Assembly (NCBI GenBank): GCA_002371785.1
Contig: DFGU01000121.1
Coordinates: 1 to 18,618, forward strand
DNA length: 18,618 nt
DNA from: Bacteroidales bacterium UBA3742
Lineage (GTDB): Bacteria > Bacteroidota > Bacteroidia > Bacteroidales > Paludibacteraceae
Reading direction: 5' to 3'
This document shows, piece after piece, positions 8,042 through 14,909 of the stretch (position 1 is the stretch's first letter; every line of letters starts with the position of its first letter). The position numbers and the translations under genes are program-made. The notes under the pieces are model-generated. The model saw only the letters and a program-made list of their open reading frames with translations. It had not been told where the DNA came from and ran no database searches.

Positions 8042-8772
8042 ATGCGGTCTTTGCGTTGGGTCAGTTTGCGCCAGTAGTAGAGCAGCGGATTCGTGTATTT
8101 CAGTTGCTTCCACGGCCGGCTGCTATGTGGACGGTGGATGACGGGATTGCTGACTTGCAGGATATTCTCAAATCCCAGTTTGACGGACATATGGCTGATA
8201 TGCACGTCATACCAGTTTTTCTCCGGATCCAGTTGCTCAAAGTCATAGGCTCGCAGTAGCTCCTGTGTCAGCAGGGTGCAGCAGAACGAGAAACGCTTCT
8301 TGCACGGTCCGTCCTTCCGAATCTTGCGGGCATACTCATACGGGAAATTCACCACCCCCTCATCGTTCACCGTCACGGCTGCTACCATGCCAATAGGTCT
8401 TTTGACATTTATCGGAGTGCCCGAAGGCACCTTTTGGCTTTCGACTAATCGATCTATCGTCTCCGGCCTTACCAGCACGTCGCTCTCTACGATCACGAGG
8501 TCTCGGTTCTGTTCCAGCGCCTCACGCTGTGCCGTTCGGAGCACCCAGCGGTAGTTGGGCGAGGGATGATCCACGTGTTCCGAGATATGCACTACGCGGA
8601 TACCCAGTTCTTCATGCAACGCATCCAGCCGTGCGGCATTCTCCGGCGTGGAGTAGTCGTCATAGACGGTCAGCGTATGACCGCTTCGGACGATCGCCCG
8701 TATCGCCTCTTCTGCCGTCTCCAGCGAGTCCTTCACCGGCATCACTATATTTACCATTTGTTCATTTACCAT
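8038..8772 (-). CDS. GT-A fold glycosyltransferase (family 2-like)
   Basis: 244 residues from ATG 8772; an in-frame ATG at 8757 (residue 6) is an equally plausible start because the initiation region is tandemly duplicated. Motifs fit a compact family 2-type transferase: NIVMPVKDS (8-16), TVYDDYST (35-42) at the nucleotide-sugar site, and VIVESDVLV (93-101) with E96-S-D98 as a DXD-like metal motif. A later segment includes KNWYDVHISHMSVKLGF (185-201). There is no membrane segment, so it is probably cytosolic and membrane-associated. The sugar and acceptor cannot be stated. It overlaps the following glycosyltransferase-kinase gene by 4 bases, suggesting translational coupling and consecutive steps on one glycan, perhaps the LPS core. 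Confidence 0.8.
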   Translation of the reverse strand: MVNEQMVNIVMPVKDSLETAEEAIRAIVRSGHTLTVYDDYSTPENAARLDALHEELGIRVVHISEHVDHPSPNYRWVLRTAQREALEQNRDLVIVESDVLVRPETIDRLVESQKVPSGTPINVKRPIGMVAAVTVNDEGVVNFPYEYARKIRKDGPCKKRFSFCCTLLTQELLRAYDFEQLDPEKNWYDVHISHMSVKLGFENILQVSNPVIHRPHSSRPWKQLKYTNPLLYYWRKLTQRKDRI

Positions 8773-8778
8773 TTTGTC
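8749..8778 (-). repeat. Tandem 15-bp duplication carrying two in-frame start codons
   Basis: ATTTACCATTTGTTC (8749-8763) and ATTTACCATTTTGTC (8764-8778) are adjacent copies differing at two positions. On the coding strand each carries ATGGTAAAT, so the protein begins MVNEQMVN with starts at 8772 and 8757. Fifteen is a multiple of three, so both starts share the frame. Confidence 0.9.
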
Positions 8779-8783
8779 AATTA

Positions 8784-8867
8784 CTAACGACTAACGACCA
8801 ACGACTAACGACCAACGACTAACGACCAGGCTCTGTCCCGTAACGACCAATTACCAACGACTAACGA
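8784..8867. repeat. Tandem heptamer array CYAACGA (coding strand TCGTTRG) between Wzi-like and GT genes
   Basis: Six contiguous + strand heptamers run from 8784 to 8825: CTAACGA, CTAACGA, CCAACGA, CTAACGA, CCAACGA, CTAACGA. After an unrelated stretch (about 8828-8840, GGCTCTGTCCCG) the pattern resumes with TAACGAC at 8841, CCAACGA at 8854 and CTAACGA at 8861. The stop of the Wzi-like gene (TAA, 8853-8851) and its last residues VVSRW are encoded inside the array. Confidence 0.92.
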
Positions 8868-10329
8868 CCCCTTGTTTGCGAATCGTCAACATACCACCAA
8901 ACTGGTTGCCATATTGCGTACCCAGGTCGGCCGCCAGACGCAGCCCGAAGTCCAGTCCCCAGGCCTGCTCCACGTGTTTGGTCACCTCCAGCATAAGGGC
9001 CGTGTTCCGGCTCAGTGGCGCACGCTGCTTGTTGTCGTTGCCGTAGTTGCGGGCATAGCTGGCCAGCAGTCGGTAACGAAAACCGTATATGTCACCCCGT
9101 ACGCCCAGGTGGTGCACCCGTACGCGGCTGTTCAGCGTATATATCGTTCCGTCCGTATTCATGATCGGCGAGGTGATAAAGGGCGTACCGATTGAGCGGT
9201 ACCAGTAGTTCCAGCCGTTTTGGAACACCGAGTTGCGGTAGTAGCTGTCGTTGCCGGCATAGCATAGTCCGTCGCGGTCGTGCCAAGGGCCTGACTGGTC
9301 GGTGGTGTTCAGCAGTTCGTAGGTCACGCCCTGGATGTAGGGCCACCGGTTTTGCTTTAGGCTGATACCCCATAGGCCGTCGGCCAGGTTGTGACCCAAC
9401 CCGATGAAGGCCATGTTGTCCTCCGACATATTCTGCCAGTAAGCCGAGACTTCCCATCTGCGTCCCTTGGCCGTCAGCATCAGCTGCTGGCTGCACAAGT
9501 GGTTGCCGATCGCGTTCTGCTGGTCGTTGCGCATCACGCCGCCCGCTTGTGCCAGGAAGACTTTCTTAAACGAACTCCAGTCGCTACCGATGTCACCATA
9601 TACGGGACTCGTGCCGCCCCATTGGGCCGCATGGTGCAGTTCGTAACTCACGTTCACCGGTAGGCTACCACCCAACCGCAGTCCGATCCATTTATGGTGC
9701 AGGTAGCTGCCCTGCATATAGACGTTATCGGCTATCCAGCCGTGAGTCAGTCCGCCTTTCAGTTCCGCATAGCCATAACATCCGGGTATGGGTGTCCAGC
9801 GCTCCAAACCGATCGTCAGGCGGGGCAGGGGCTGACTGTTGCCCGAGAAGAGCAAACTGCCGCTGCTGAGCAACGTATCTTGCGTCAGGTAGCGCTCCGG
9901 CTTAATACCGGCTGTGATGTCAAACAGGTACAGCCGCACATGGGCATACAGTTGTCGGAAATAGCCCGTTCCGTACCCTTGCAGTTGGGCCCACGGACTT
10001 CCCGTTACGGGCTGTTGCACCCGTCCGGCCAGCTCCACGCCGAAGTCATAGTCGTACCATCTGTTCGGTGCTGTAGCGGGTTTCACGATACCCACGCTCA
10101 GGCTTCCGCTGTAGGGCGAAGCGCTCACGTGACCATCCTCCAGGCTCTGCATCCAGGTAGGTGCAAACTGCCCCGACGACGCGACGGCTTGCAGCTCGGC
10201 GGTGTACCTAATGCTGTCCGTCGCCACGACGCTGTCGCTGATGCCTGTGGGCCACCAGCGCCAACTCAACTCGCGTGCCGTGACGGTCGTCGCGATGAGC
10301 AGTAATATGACGAGCAGTCTATTCTTCAA
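8851..10329 (-). CDS. Wzi-family capsule assembly-like outer membrane beta-barrel protein
   Basis: 492 residues. The signal peptide is residues 1-18 (MKNRLLVILLLIATTVTA). The mature start contains RYTAELQAVASSGQFAPTWMQS (41-62), matching the N-terminal strand pattern of the Bacteroidota Wzi family (an 'E.....G.fAPfW' motif), followed by SPYSGSLSVGI (71-81). The rest is alternating aromatic/polar beta strands of an outer-membrane barrel. In Enterobacteria Wzi is a lectin that holds capsule at the surface; whether this homologue binds capsule or another glycan is inference. Its ATG overlaps the 3' end of the Kelch lipoprotein gene by 11 bases. The C-terminal codons GVVSRW and the stop lie within a heptamer repeat, so the tail past about residue 486 may be repeat-derived rather than conserved. 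Confidence 0.78.
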   Translation of the reverse strand: MKNRLLVILLLIATTVTARELSWRWWPTGISDSVVATDSIRYTAELQAVASSGQFAPTWMQSLEDGHVSASPYSGSLSVGIVKPATAPNRWYDYDFGVELAGRVQQPVTGSPWAQLQGYGTGYFRQLYAHVRLYLFDITAGIKPERYLTQDTLLSSGSLLFSGNSQPLPRLTIGLERWTPIPGCYGYAELKGGLTHGWIADNVYMQGSYLHHKWIGLRLGGSLPVNVSYELHHAAQWGGTSPVYGDIGSDWSSFKKVFLAQAGGVMRNDQQNAIGNHLCSQQLMLTAKGRRWEVSAYWQNMSEDNMAFIGLGHNLADGLWGISLKQNRWPYIQGVTYELLNTTDQSGPWHDRDGLCYAGNDSYYRNSVFQNGWNYWYRSIGTPFITSPIMNTDGTIYTLNSRVRVHHLGVRGDIYGFRYRLLASYARNYGNDNKQRAPLSRNTALMLEVTKHVEQAWGLDFGLRLAADLGTQYGNQFGGMLTIRKQGVVSRW

Positions 10330-11302
10330 TATAGTATAGTTTGTCCTGTATTTCTTCGTCTATCGTCTCACCCAGACCGAAATAGATGCGGTTGCCGATG
10401 GCGAAACTGCAGTGGTTCATCAGCGCCTCGGGCATATTGCCAACCCATGTCCATTGGTCCTGCTCCGGGTCATAGCGACGTATGTCTTGCAGGCTTTGTT
10501 GCGTAGTGTTGACGCCGCCGTAGTGCAGGCCGCCAAAGAGATAGACATACCGCTTCGTAGCGGCCGAGGCGGCCAGGGTGCGTCCCGGTCCGGGAACGTC
10601 CGTGCATGCGGTCCAGCGCCCTGTCTTGCCGCTCGCGTCAGCATGCAGTTCGCCCCACCAATCCAGACTACCGCCGTAGTAGCCCGTGCCGTAGTAGTGA
10701 TGGCCGTTGCATGTACATCCCGTACCGCCAAACGAACGGGTCGGGAAGCCGTGAAACGAGGCCCCTACGTCGATCGAGTCCCAGCGGTTCTCCGCTACGT
10801 GGTAGCAGAACATGTCACGCCGGTAGTTCCAGCAGAATCCGTAGCCTACCAGCAGTCGGTCCGCTTCCGTAAAGCAAACCGCCCGGTCGGTATAGTGGTT
10901 CGGGTAGTCGGCCAGTTGGGTCCATGTATCGGTCTTGGGGTCGTACTGCCACCAGTCTCTGAGGTACGAACTGTCCTGGCTATGCCTTCCGCAGAAACCC
11001 AGACCCAGATAGAGTTTGCCGTCCAGGCTGCATGCGGCGGGATTGATGCGGGGCGAGAGTGGGGTGGTGCCGCACGGCGTCCAGGTGTCGGTACGCGCAT
11101 CGTAGCGCCATAGGTCGTTTAGCGCCTTGCCTGTCTGGTCGCGTCCGCCGAAGAGATAAGCCGTACTGTCTATCACGGCTACCGCGGCGCTCGCGCGCGG
11201 TGCCGGCATGGGGCTGCAGGTATGGATCGTCATCTCTATCTTCGGTCGCGAGGTGCAACCCGCAATGAGGACCAGGCATGCTATGTATAGGAGTCGTTTC
11301 AT
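10319..11302 (-). CDS. Kelch-repeat beta-propeller lipoprotein
   Basis: 327 residues with a lipoprotein signal (lipobox LIAGC, Cys16). The mature part consists of Kelch-type blades: AYLFGG followed by DLWRYDARTDTWT, DWWQYDPKTDTWTQL, MFCYHVAENRWDSI, VYLFGGLHYGG followed by DIRRYDPEQDQWTWVG. The spacing fits a five- or six-bladed propeller. Kelch propellers usually bind proteins or glycans; some secreted bacterial ones are sialic acid mutarotases, but nothing here proves that activity. No strongly acidic stretch follows the lipidated Cys, so surface export is uncertain. The gene starts in an ATGA overlap with the upstream LtaS-like gene and ends overlapping the Wzi-like gene by 11 bases. That points to one translationally coupled three-gene cassette acting in the envelope. 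Confidence 0.85.
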   Translation of the reverse strand: MKRLLYIACLVLIAGCTSRPKIEMTIHTCSPMPAPRASAAVAVIDSTAYLFGGRDQTGKALNDLWRYDARTDTWTPCGTTPLSPRINPAACSLDGKLYLGLGFCGRHSQDSSYLRDWWQYDPKTDTWTQLADYPNHYTDRAVCFTEADRLLVGYGFCWNYRRDMFCYHVAENRWDSIDVGASFHGFPTRSFGGTGCTCNGHHYYGTGYYGGSLDWWGELHADASGKTGRWTACTDVPGPGRTLAASAATKRYVYLFGGLHYGGVNTTQQSLQDIRRYDPEQDQWTWVGNMPEALMNHCSFAIGNRIYFGLGETIDEEIQDKLYYIEE

Positions 11303-13272
11303 TCGGCGGTCAGTTGGTCGGTGAGCATACGGTGGATATACTGCTGTATATAGCCTTTTAGGTAGTCGGTCATCGGCTCGATACGTCGGGCCGGAATGCT
11401 GTCGGCTATGTTATGTTTCAGTAGCGGGTCGCGTCGGTAATCATAGACGGCATGTACCTGCTCGCCGTCCCACTGCAGGAGCAGGCTGTCGCTCAGTATC
11501 TGATAGACCGGTGCGTTGTAGCATACGGCATAGGGGTGCGGCTTGGTTTGCGTCAGCGCGTCTTCGCCAAAGCCGAACGATGGTCGGTCGTAGCCCAGGT
11601 AGCCCAGCACCGAGGGTAGTATATCCGTCTGGCTCACGGCCCCATTGCATCGCATCTCACCCTTGGTCCATGCGGGGTGGTAGAAAGCGATCGGCACGGC
11701 GTATAGGCCGCGTGCGTTGCTGTACTCGGCGTGCGTCGGCATATTGGTATGGTCGGCGGTGAGCACAAAGAGCGTATGCTTGTACCACGGCTGCTTCCGG
11801 GCGGTCTCGAAGAAGCGCCGCAGGGCATAGTCGCTGTAGCCTACCGGTGCGTGGATCACCTGCGTGCCCTCCGGGAAGAGACCCTCGTAGCGCTTGGGTA
11901 CGCGGAAGGGGTGGTGACTCGAGGCCGTGAAGACGGCCGTCACAAAGGGTTCTTGCAACTGGCTCATGTCCTGGGCGTAGTATTGCAGAAACTCCTCATC
12001 CCATATGGCCCACGTGCCGTCAAAGGCATCGCGGTAGGCGCGATCGGGCTGCTCGTCCGCCCACGCTTCATACTCCGTCTTGCCGCGGTAGTGGGCAAAA
12101 CCGGCGCTGCGAGCATAGGCCTGAAAACCCATACTGCCGTTAGGCGCACCGTGGTAGAAGGCCGACTCATAGCCTTTCAGTCGCAGCCGTTCGGCTAAGG
12201 ACGATACGCTGTTCGTCGCGTAGGGCGTGACGATATAGGGTTCGATCAGCATCGGTAGTGACGACAGCACCGACGGCATGGCGTCGATACTCTTGCGCCC
12301 GGAGGCGTAGCTGTACCGGTAGGTGACCGAGTGTGCCAGGAGCGAATCCAGGAAGGGGGTGTAACCCTGGTAAGTACCGCTATCCAGGTCGTGGTTGTAG
12401 AAGCCGATATACTCCTGGCTGAACGACTCCAGAATCAGTACCACCACGTTATCCGTCCGTGCCGGTCCTTTGGCGGGAGCATGCACGGGATTCATATGCT
12501 GAGCCAGTTCGTCCTCGGCGTAGTACTGCGGATCAACGTAGGTCTCGTTCTCCAGCGACTTCATGAGCGAGAAGGGCGTGTTGAGTACCAGCGCACTCTC
12601 GCGAGGTGTGTCGGTGTATTGCAGGGCATTGCTCAGCGTGATGGGACGTGTATAGCGTCCGAAGCCGCCGCGTATGCCGATGACGATCATATAGACCGAC
12701 CCGACAAAGAGCAGCGCCTCGCGCACATAGTACCAAGCTTGATGCCATTTGCCGCGGGGCTTTCCTAATTCGGCTTCGCGACGTGTCAGCAGGATGAAGC
12801 TCGTGCATGCGGCGATAGCAAACAGCGCTACGTACCAGTAGTCCAGGATCCCTTGCCCCAGGATCTGCAGCAGGTTGCTGTCGTGGCTGAACTCCGAGAA
12901 GAAGGTGCAGGTCGTGCGTCGGTCGGAGAAGGGAATATAGGCTATGTCGGCCGTGTTCACCAGCAGACCGAGCGTGTTGGGAACCCATAGTAGCCATCGG
13001 GCCGTGCGTTGGTAACTGGCCTTCGTCCGAATACGCTGCGGCAGGGGTAGCAGCATCATCACCAGATAGAGGCTGCTCAGATACAGGATAGCCGTCAGGT
13101 CGAAGCGCATGCCGCCCTGGAGCATCTCCAGCAGATGAGCGAAGCCTACGCCGGGAAACATATCCGTATTGACGGCGTAGCAGAATACGCGCGTCAGCGT
13201 GTACACTACCATCAGCACCAGGATATTACCTGCCGCTACGGTCCACGGATGTTTCCAAAAAGTTTTCACCAT
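11299..13272 (-). CDS. LtaS/sulfatase-family membrane phosphotransferase-like protein
   Basis: 657 residues. The N-terminal 215 residues have about five membrane segments (near 12-30, 58-76, 92-108, 143-163, 187-200). The C-terminal periplasmic domain has the alkaline phosphatase/sulfatase fold: VVVLILESF (276-284; E282 likely metal ligand), SGRKSIDAMPSVLSSLP (324-340; S328 in the nucleophile position, where LtaS has Thr), TASSHHPF (449-456), TADHT (505-509) and QTDILPSVLGYLG (548-560). Relatives transfer phosphoglycerol or phosphoethanolamine from phospholipids to surface polymers, or act as sulfatases. The substrate here is unknown; in a Gram-negative envelope, modification of LPS or a capsule-like glycan is plausible. 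The start ATG is formed inside a heptamer array, with in-frame TGA-TAG just upstream. Confidence 0.88.
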   Translation of the reverse strand: MVKTFWKHPWTVAAGNILVLMVVYTLTRVFCYAVNTDMFPGVGFAHLLEMLQGGMRFDLTAILYLSSLYLVMMLLPLPQRIRTKASYQRTARWLLWVPNTLGLLVNTADIAYIPFSDRRTTCTFFSEFSHDSNLLQILGQGILDYWYVALFAIAACTSFILLTRREAELGKPRGKWHQAWYYVREALLFVGSVYMIVIGIRGGFGRYTRPITLSNALQYTDTPRESALVLNTPFSLMKSLENETYVDPQYYAEDELAQHMNPVHAPAKGPARTDNVVVLILESFSQEYIGFYNHDLDSGTYQGYTPFLDSLLAHSVTYRYSYASGRKSIDAMPSVLSSLPMLIEPYIVTPYATNSVSSLAERLRLKGYESAFYHGAPNGSMGFQAYARSAGFAHYRGKTEYEAWADEQPDRAYRDAFDGTWAIWDEEFLQYYAQDMSQLQEPFVTAVFTASSHHPFRVPKRYEGLFPEGTQVIHAPVGYSDYALRRFFETARKQPWYKHTLFVLTADHTNMPTHAEYSNARGLYAVPIAFYHPAWTKGEMRCNGAVSQTDILPSVLGYLGYDRPSFGFGEDALTQTKPHPYAVCYNAPVYQILSDSLLLQWDGEQVHAVYDYRRDPLLKHNIADSIPARRIEPMTDYLKGYIQQYIHRMLTDQLTAE

Positions 13273-13331
13273 AACCTATCACCTATAACCCATAACCCAT
13301 AACCCATAACCCATAACCCATAACCTTTACA
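13269..13331. repeat. Tandem heptamer array CCATAAC (coding strand GTTATGG) filling the lptB to LtaS-like gap
   Basis: Contiguous + strand heptamers: CCATAAC (13269), CTATCAC (13276), CTATAAC (13283), CCATAAC five times (13290-13324), then CTTTACA (13325) containing the lptB stop at 13327-13329. On the coding strand the array begins right after the lptB TAA with AGGTTAT and ends in GTTATGG, which supplies the next start codon (13272-13270). The two variant units beside the start put TGA and TAG in frame at 13281-13276. Confidence 0.95.
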
Positions 13332-14067
13332 CCCTCGTTTTCTTCTTCAGCTCGAAGTCTCGACCCAGGTAGTTCTTTCGTACTACGGGGTTTGCGGCCA
13401 GTTCTTCCGGCGTACCGTGGAAGAGGATCTTGCCCTCAAAGAGCAGGTATGCGCGATCGGTGATCATGAGCGTCTCGTCCACGTTATGGTCGGTGATGAG
13501 GATGCCGATATTCTTGTCCTTCAGGCGCCAAACGACGTCCTGTATCTCCTGCACGGCGATAGGATCCACACCGGCGAAGGGTTCGTCCAGCATGACGAAC
13601 TTGGGTTCGATGGCGAGACATCTGGCTATCTCAGTGCGTCGGCGTTCACCACCCGAGAGGCGGTCGCCCAGGTTCTTACGCACGTGCGCCAGGTTGAACT
13701 CCTTGATCAGTTGTTCCAGTTTCTCGCGCTGGTAGTCCTTGGGGAAGTTGGTCAGTTCCAGCACGGAACGTATATTGTCCTCCACGGTCATCTTGCGGAA
13801 AACGCTCGCCTCCTGGGGCAGGTAGCCGATACCGAGTTTGGCGCGGCGGTACATAGGGTAGGAGGTGATGTCCTGGTCGTTCAGGAATATCTTGCCGCGG
13901 TTGGCCGTCACCAGTCCGGTGGTCATGTAGAACGTGGTCGTTTTACCCGCACCGTTCGGTCCGAGCAGTCCGACTATTTCGCCCTGCTCCAGCTGTATTG
14001 ACACGTCGTTCACCACGGTCCGCTTGCCGTACTTCTTTACCAGATGTTCTGTTCGTAAAGTATCCAT
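13327..14067 (-). CDS. lptB: LptB, ATPase of the LPS transport ABC system
   Basis: 246 residues, typical of LptB. It powers extraction of LPS from the inner membrane by LptFG and its movement along the Lpt bridge. Motifs are Walker A GPNGAGKTT (36-44), Q-loop Q85 in YLPQEASVF, signature LSGGERRR (137-144), Walker B FVMLDEPFAGVDP (157-169, catalytic E162) and switch His194 in ITDHNVDE. The LptB-type features GYLPQEASVFRKMTV and GERRRTEIARCLA separate it from branched-chain amino acid transporters. The ATG at 14067 lies at the edge of a 16/17-mer array, and the stop is followed directly by a heptamer array. LPS genes further along the strand fit the role. Confidence 0.95.
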   Translation of the reverse strand: MDTLRTEHLVKKYGKRTVVNDVSIQLEQGEIVGLLGPNGAGKTTTFYMTTGLVTANRGKIFLNDQDITSYPMYRRAKLGIGYLPQEASVFRKMTVEDNIRSVLELTNFPKDYQREKLEQLIKEFNLAHVRKNLGDRLSGGERRRTEIARCLAIEPKFVMLDEPFAGVDPIAVQEIQDVVWRLKDKNIGILITDHNVDETLMITDRAYLLFEGKILFHGTPEELAANPVVRKNYLGRDFELKKKTRV

Positions 14068-14142
14068 AGTCTTTCAGCCCTTTAGGGCGGTCTTTCAGTG
14101 AAACGGTCTTTTAGCGTTAGCGGTCTTTTAGCGAAGCGGTCT
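14068..14142. repeat. 16/17-bp tandem array with core CGGTCT between xth and lptB
   Basis: CGGTCT starts at 14088, 14104, 14121 and 14137 (spacing 16, 17, 16), and a diverged copy AGTCT at 14068 adjoins the lptB start. The units read CGGTCTTTCAGTGAAA, CGGTCTTTTAGCGTTAG and CGGTCTTTTAGCGAAG. The array runs into the xth coding region: the last residues SLKDR and the TAA (14119-14117) are repeat-encoded. GCCCTTTAGGGC at 14077-14088 is a short palindrome inside the array; without a T-tract it is a weak terminator candidate at best. Confidence 0.92.
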
Positions 14143-14905
14143 GGTCATCAAGGATGACCATCACCGGGCAATGATCGGAGTGTACAGCCTCCGTTAAGAT
14201 TTTTCCGTCTTCCAGTCGCGAACGCAGGGACTCGCTGACCCATAGGTAGTCGATACGCCAGCCTACGTTGCGGGCACGCGCACCGGCGCGCCAGCTCCAC
14301 CAGCTATAGCGTTCCGGACTCTGGTCAAACACGCGGAACGAGTCGATTAGTCCCGTCGCTTCCCAGCGGTCCATCCATTCCCGCTCCTCCGGCAGGAAGC
14401 CGGACACGCCTATCTGGCGCTCGGGATGATTGATGTCGATGGGCTTGTGGCAGATGTTATAGTCGCCGCAGATGACGAGGTTCGGCCGCTCTTGGCGCAG
14501 GTCGTTGACCCACAGGAGGAAGTCCTCCAGAAACTGCATCTTAAAGTCCTGGCGTACGTCGCCCGTCGTGCCGCTCGGGATATAGGCATCTACGATGCTG
14601 AGGTCGCCAAAGTCGGCACGCAGCACGCGTCCTTCGCGGTCGTAGGTATGGTTGCCCATGCCCACAACGACGCGGTCCGGCTCCTGCTTCGAGAAGATGC
14701 ATACGCCCGAGTAGCCTTTCTTCTCGGCCGAATGGATGTAACTGTGATAGCCCAGTTCCTGGAAGGCCAGCACGTCGATCTGTTCGGGCTGTGCCTTACT
14801 CTCCTGGATGCAGAATACGTCCGGGTTCTCCTGTTGGAGCCAGTCCAGCAGGCCCTTGCCTATTGCCGAACGGATGCCGTTGAGGTTGTAGCTGATGATT
14901 TTCAT
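14117..14905 (-). CDS. xth: Exodeoxyribonuclease III / AP endonuclease
   Basis: 262 residues, normal for the ExoIII/APE1 family, which cleaves at abasic sites and removes 3'-blocking groups in base excision repair. The catalytic set is complete: ISYNLNGIRSA (N7/N9), IQESKA (E35, metal), DAYIPSG (Y108), CGDYNICHKPID (D148, N150), WRIDYLW (D219) and HSDHCPV (D244, H245). It starts 4 bases after the M6 protease stop and is the only DNA repair gene in an envelope cluster, so its place is probably incidental co-transcription. The C-terminal SLKDR is encoded by a 16/17-mer repeat that continues into the gap, so the natural domain ends around residue 253. Confidence 0.96.
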   Translation of the reverse strand: MKIISYNLNGIRSAIGKGLLDWLQQENPDVFCIQESKAQPEQIDVLAFQELGYHSYIHSAEKKGYSGVCIFSKQEPDRVVVGMGNHTYDREGRVLRADFGDLSIVDAYIPSGTTGDVRQDFKMQFLEDFLLWVNDLRQERPNLVICGDYNICHKPIDINHPERQIGVSGFLPEEREWMDRWEATGLIDSFRVFDQSPERYSWWSWRAGARARNVGWRIDYLWVSESLRSRLEDGKILTEAVHSDHCPVMVILDDQTASLKDR

Positions 14906-14909
14906 ACTT

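Noticed and set aside
10412..11113. Plus-strand open frame (233 codons) inside the Kelch gene
   Set aside because: It is a shadow of the Kelch gene, whose repeats and lipobox are clear on the other strand; no domain is visible in the shadow.
13269..13331. Telomere-like CCCATAA repeats
   Set aside because: The short run sits between two co-directional genes in the middle of a continuous segment, so it is an intergenic array and not a replicon end.
14077..14088. Rho-independent terminator at palindrome GCCCTTTAGGGC
   Set aside because: The stem is only about 4-5 pairs and no T-run follows on either strand; it is probably part of a diverged repeat unit.
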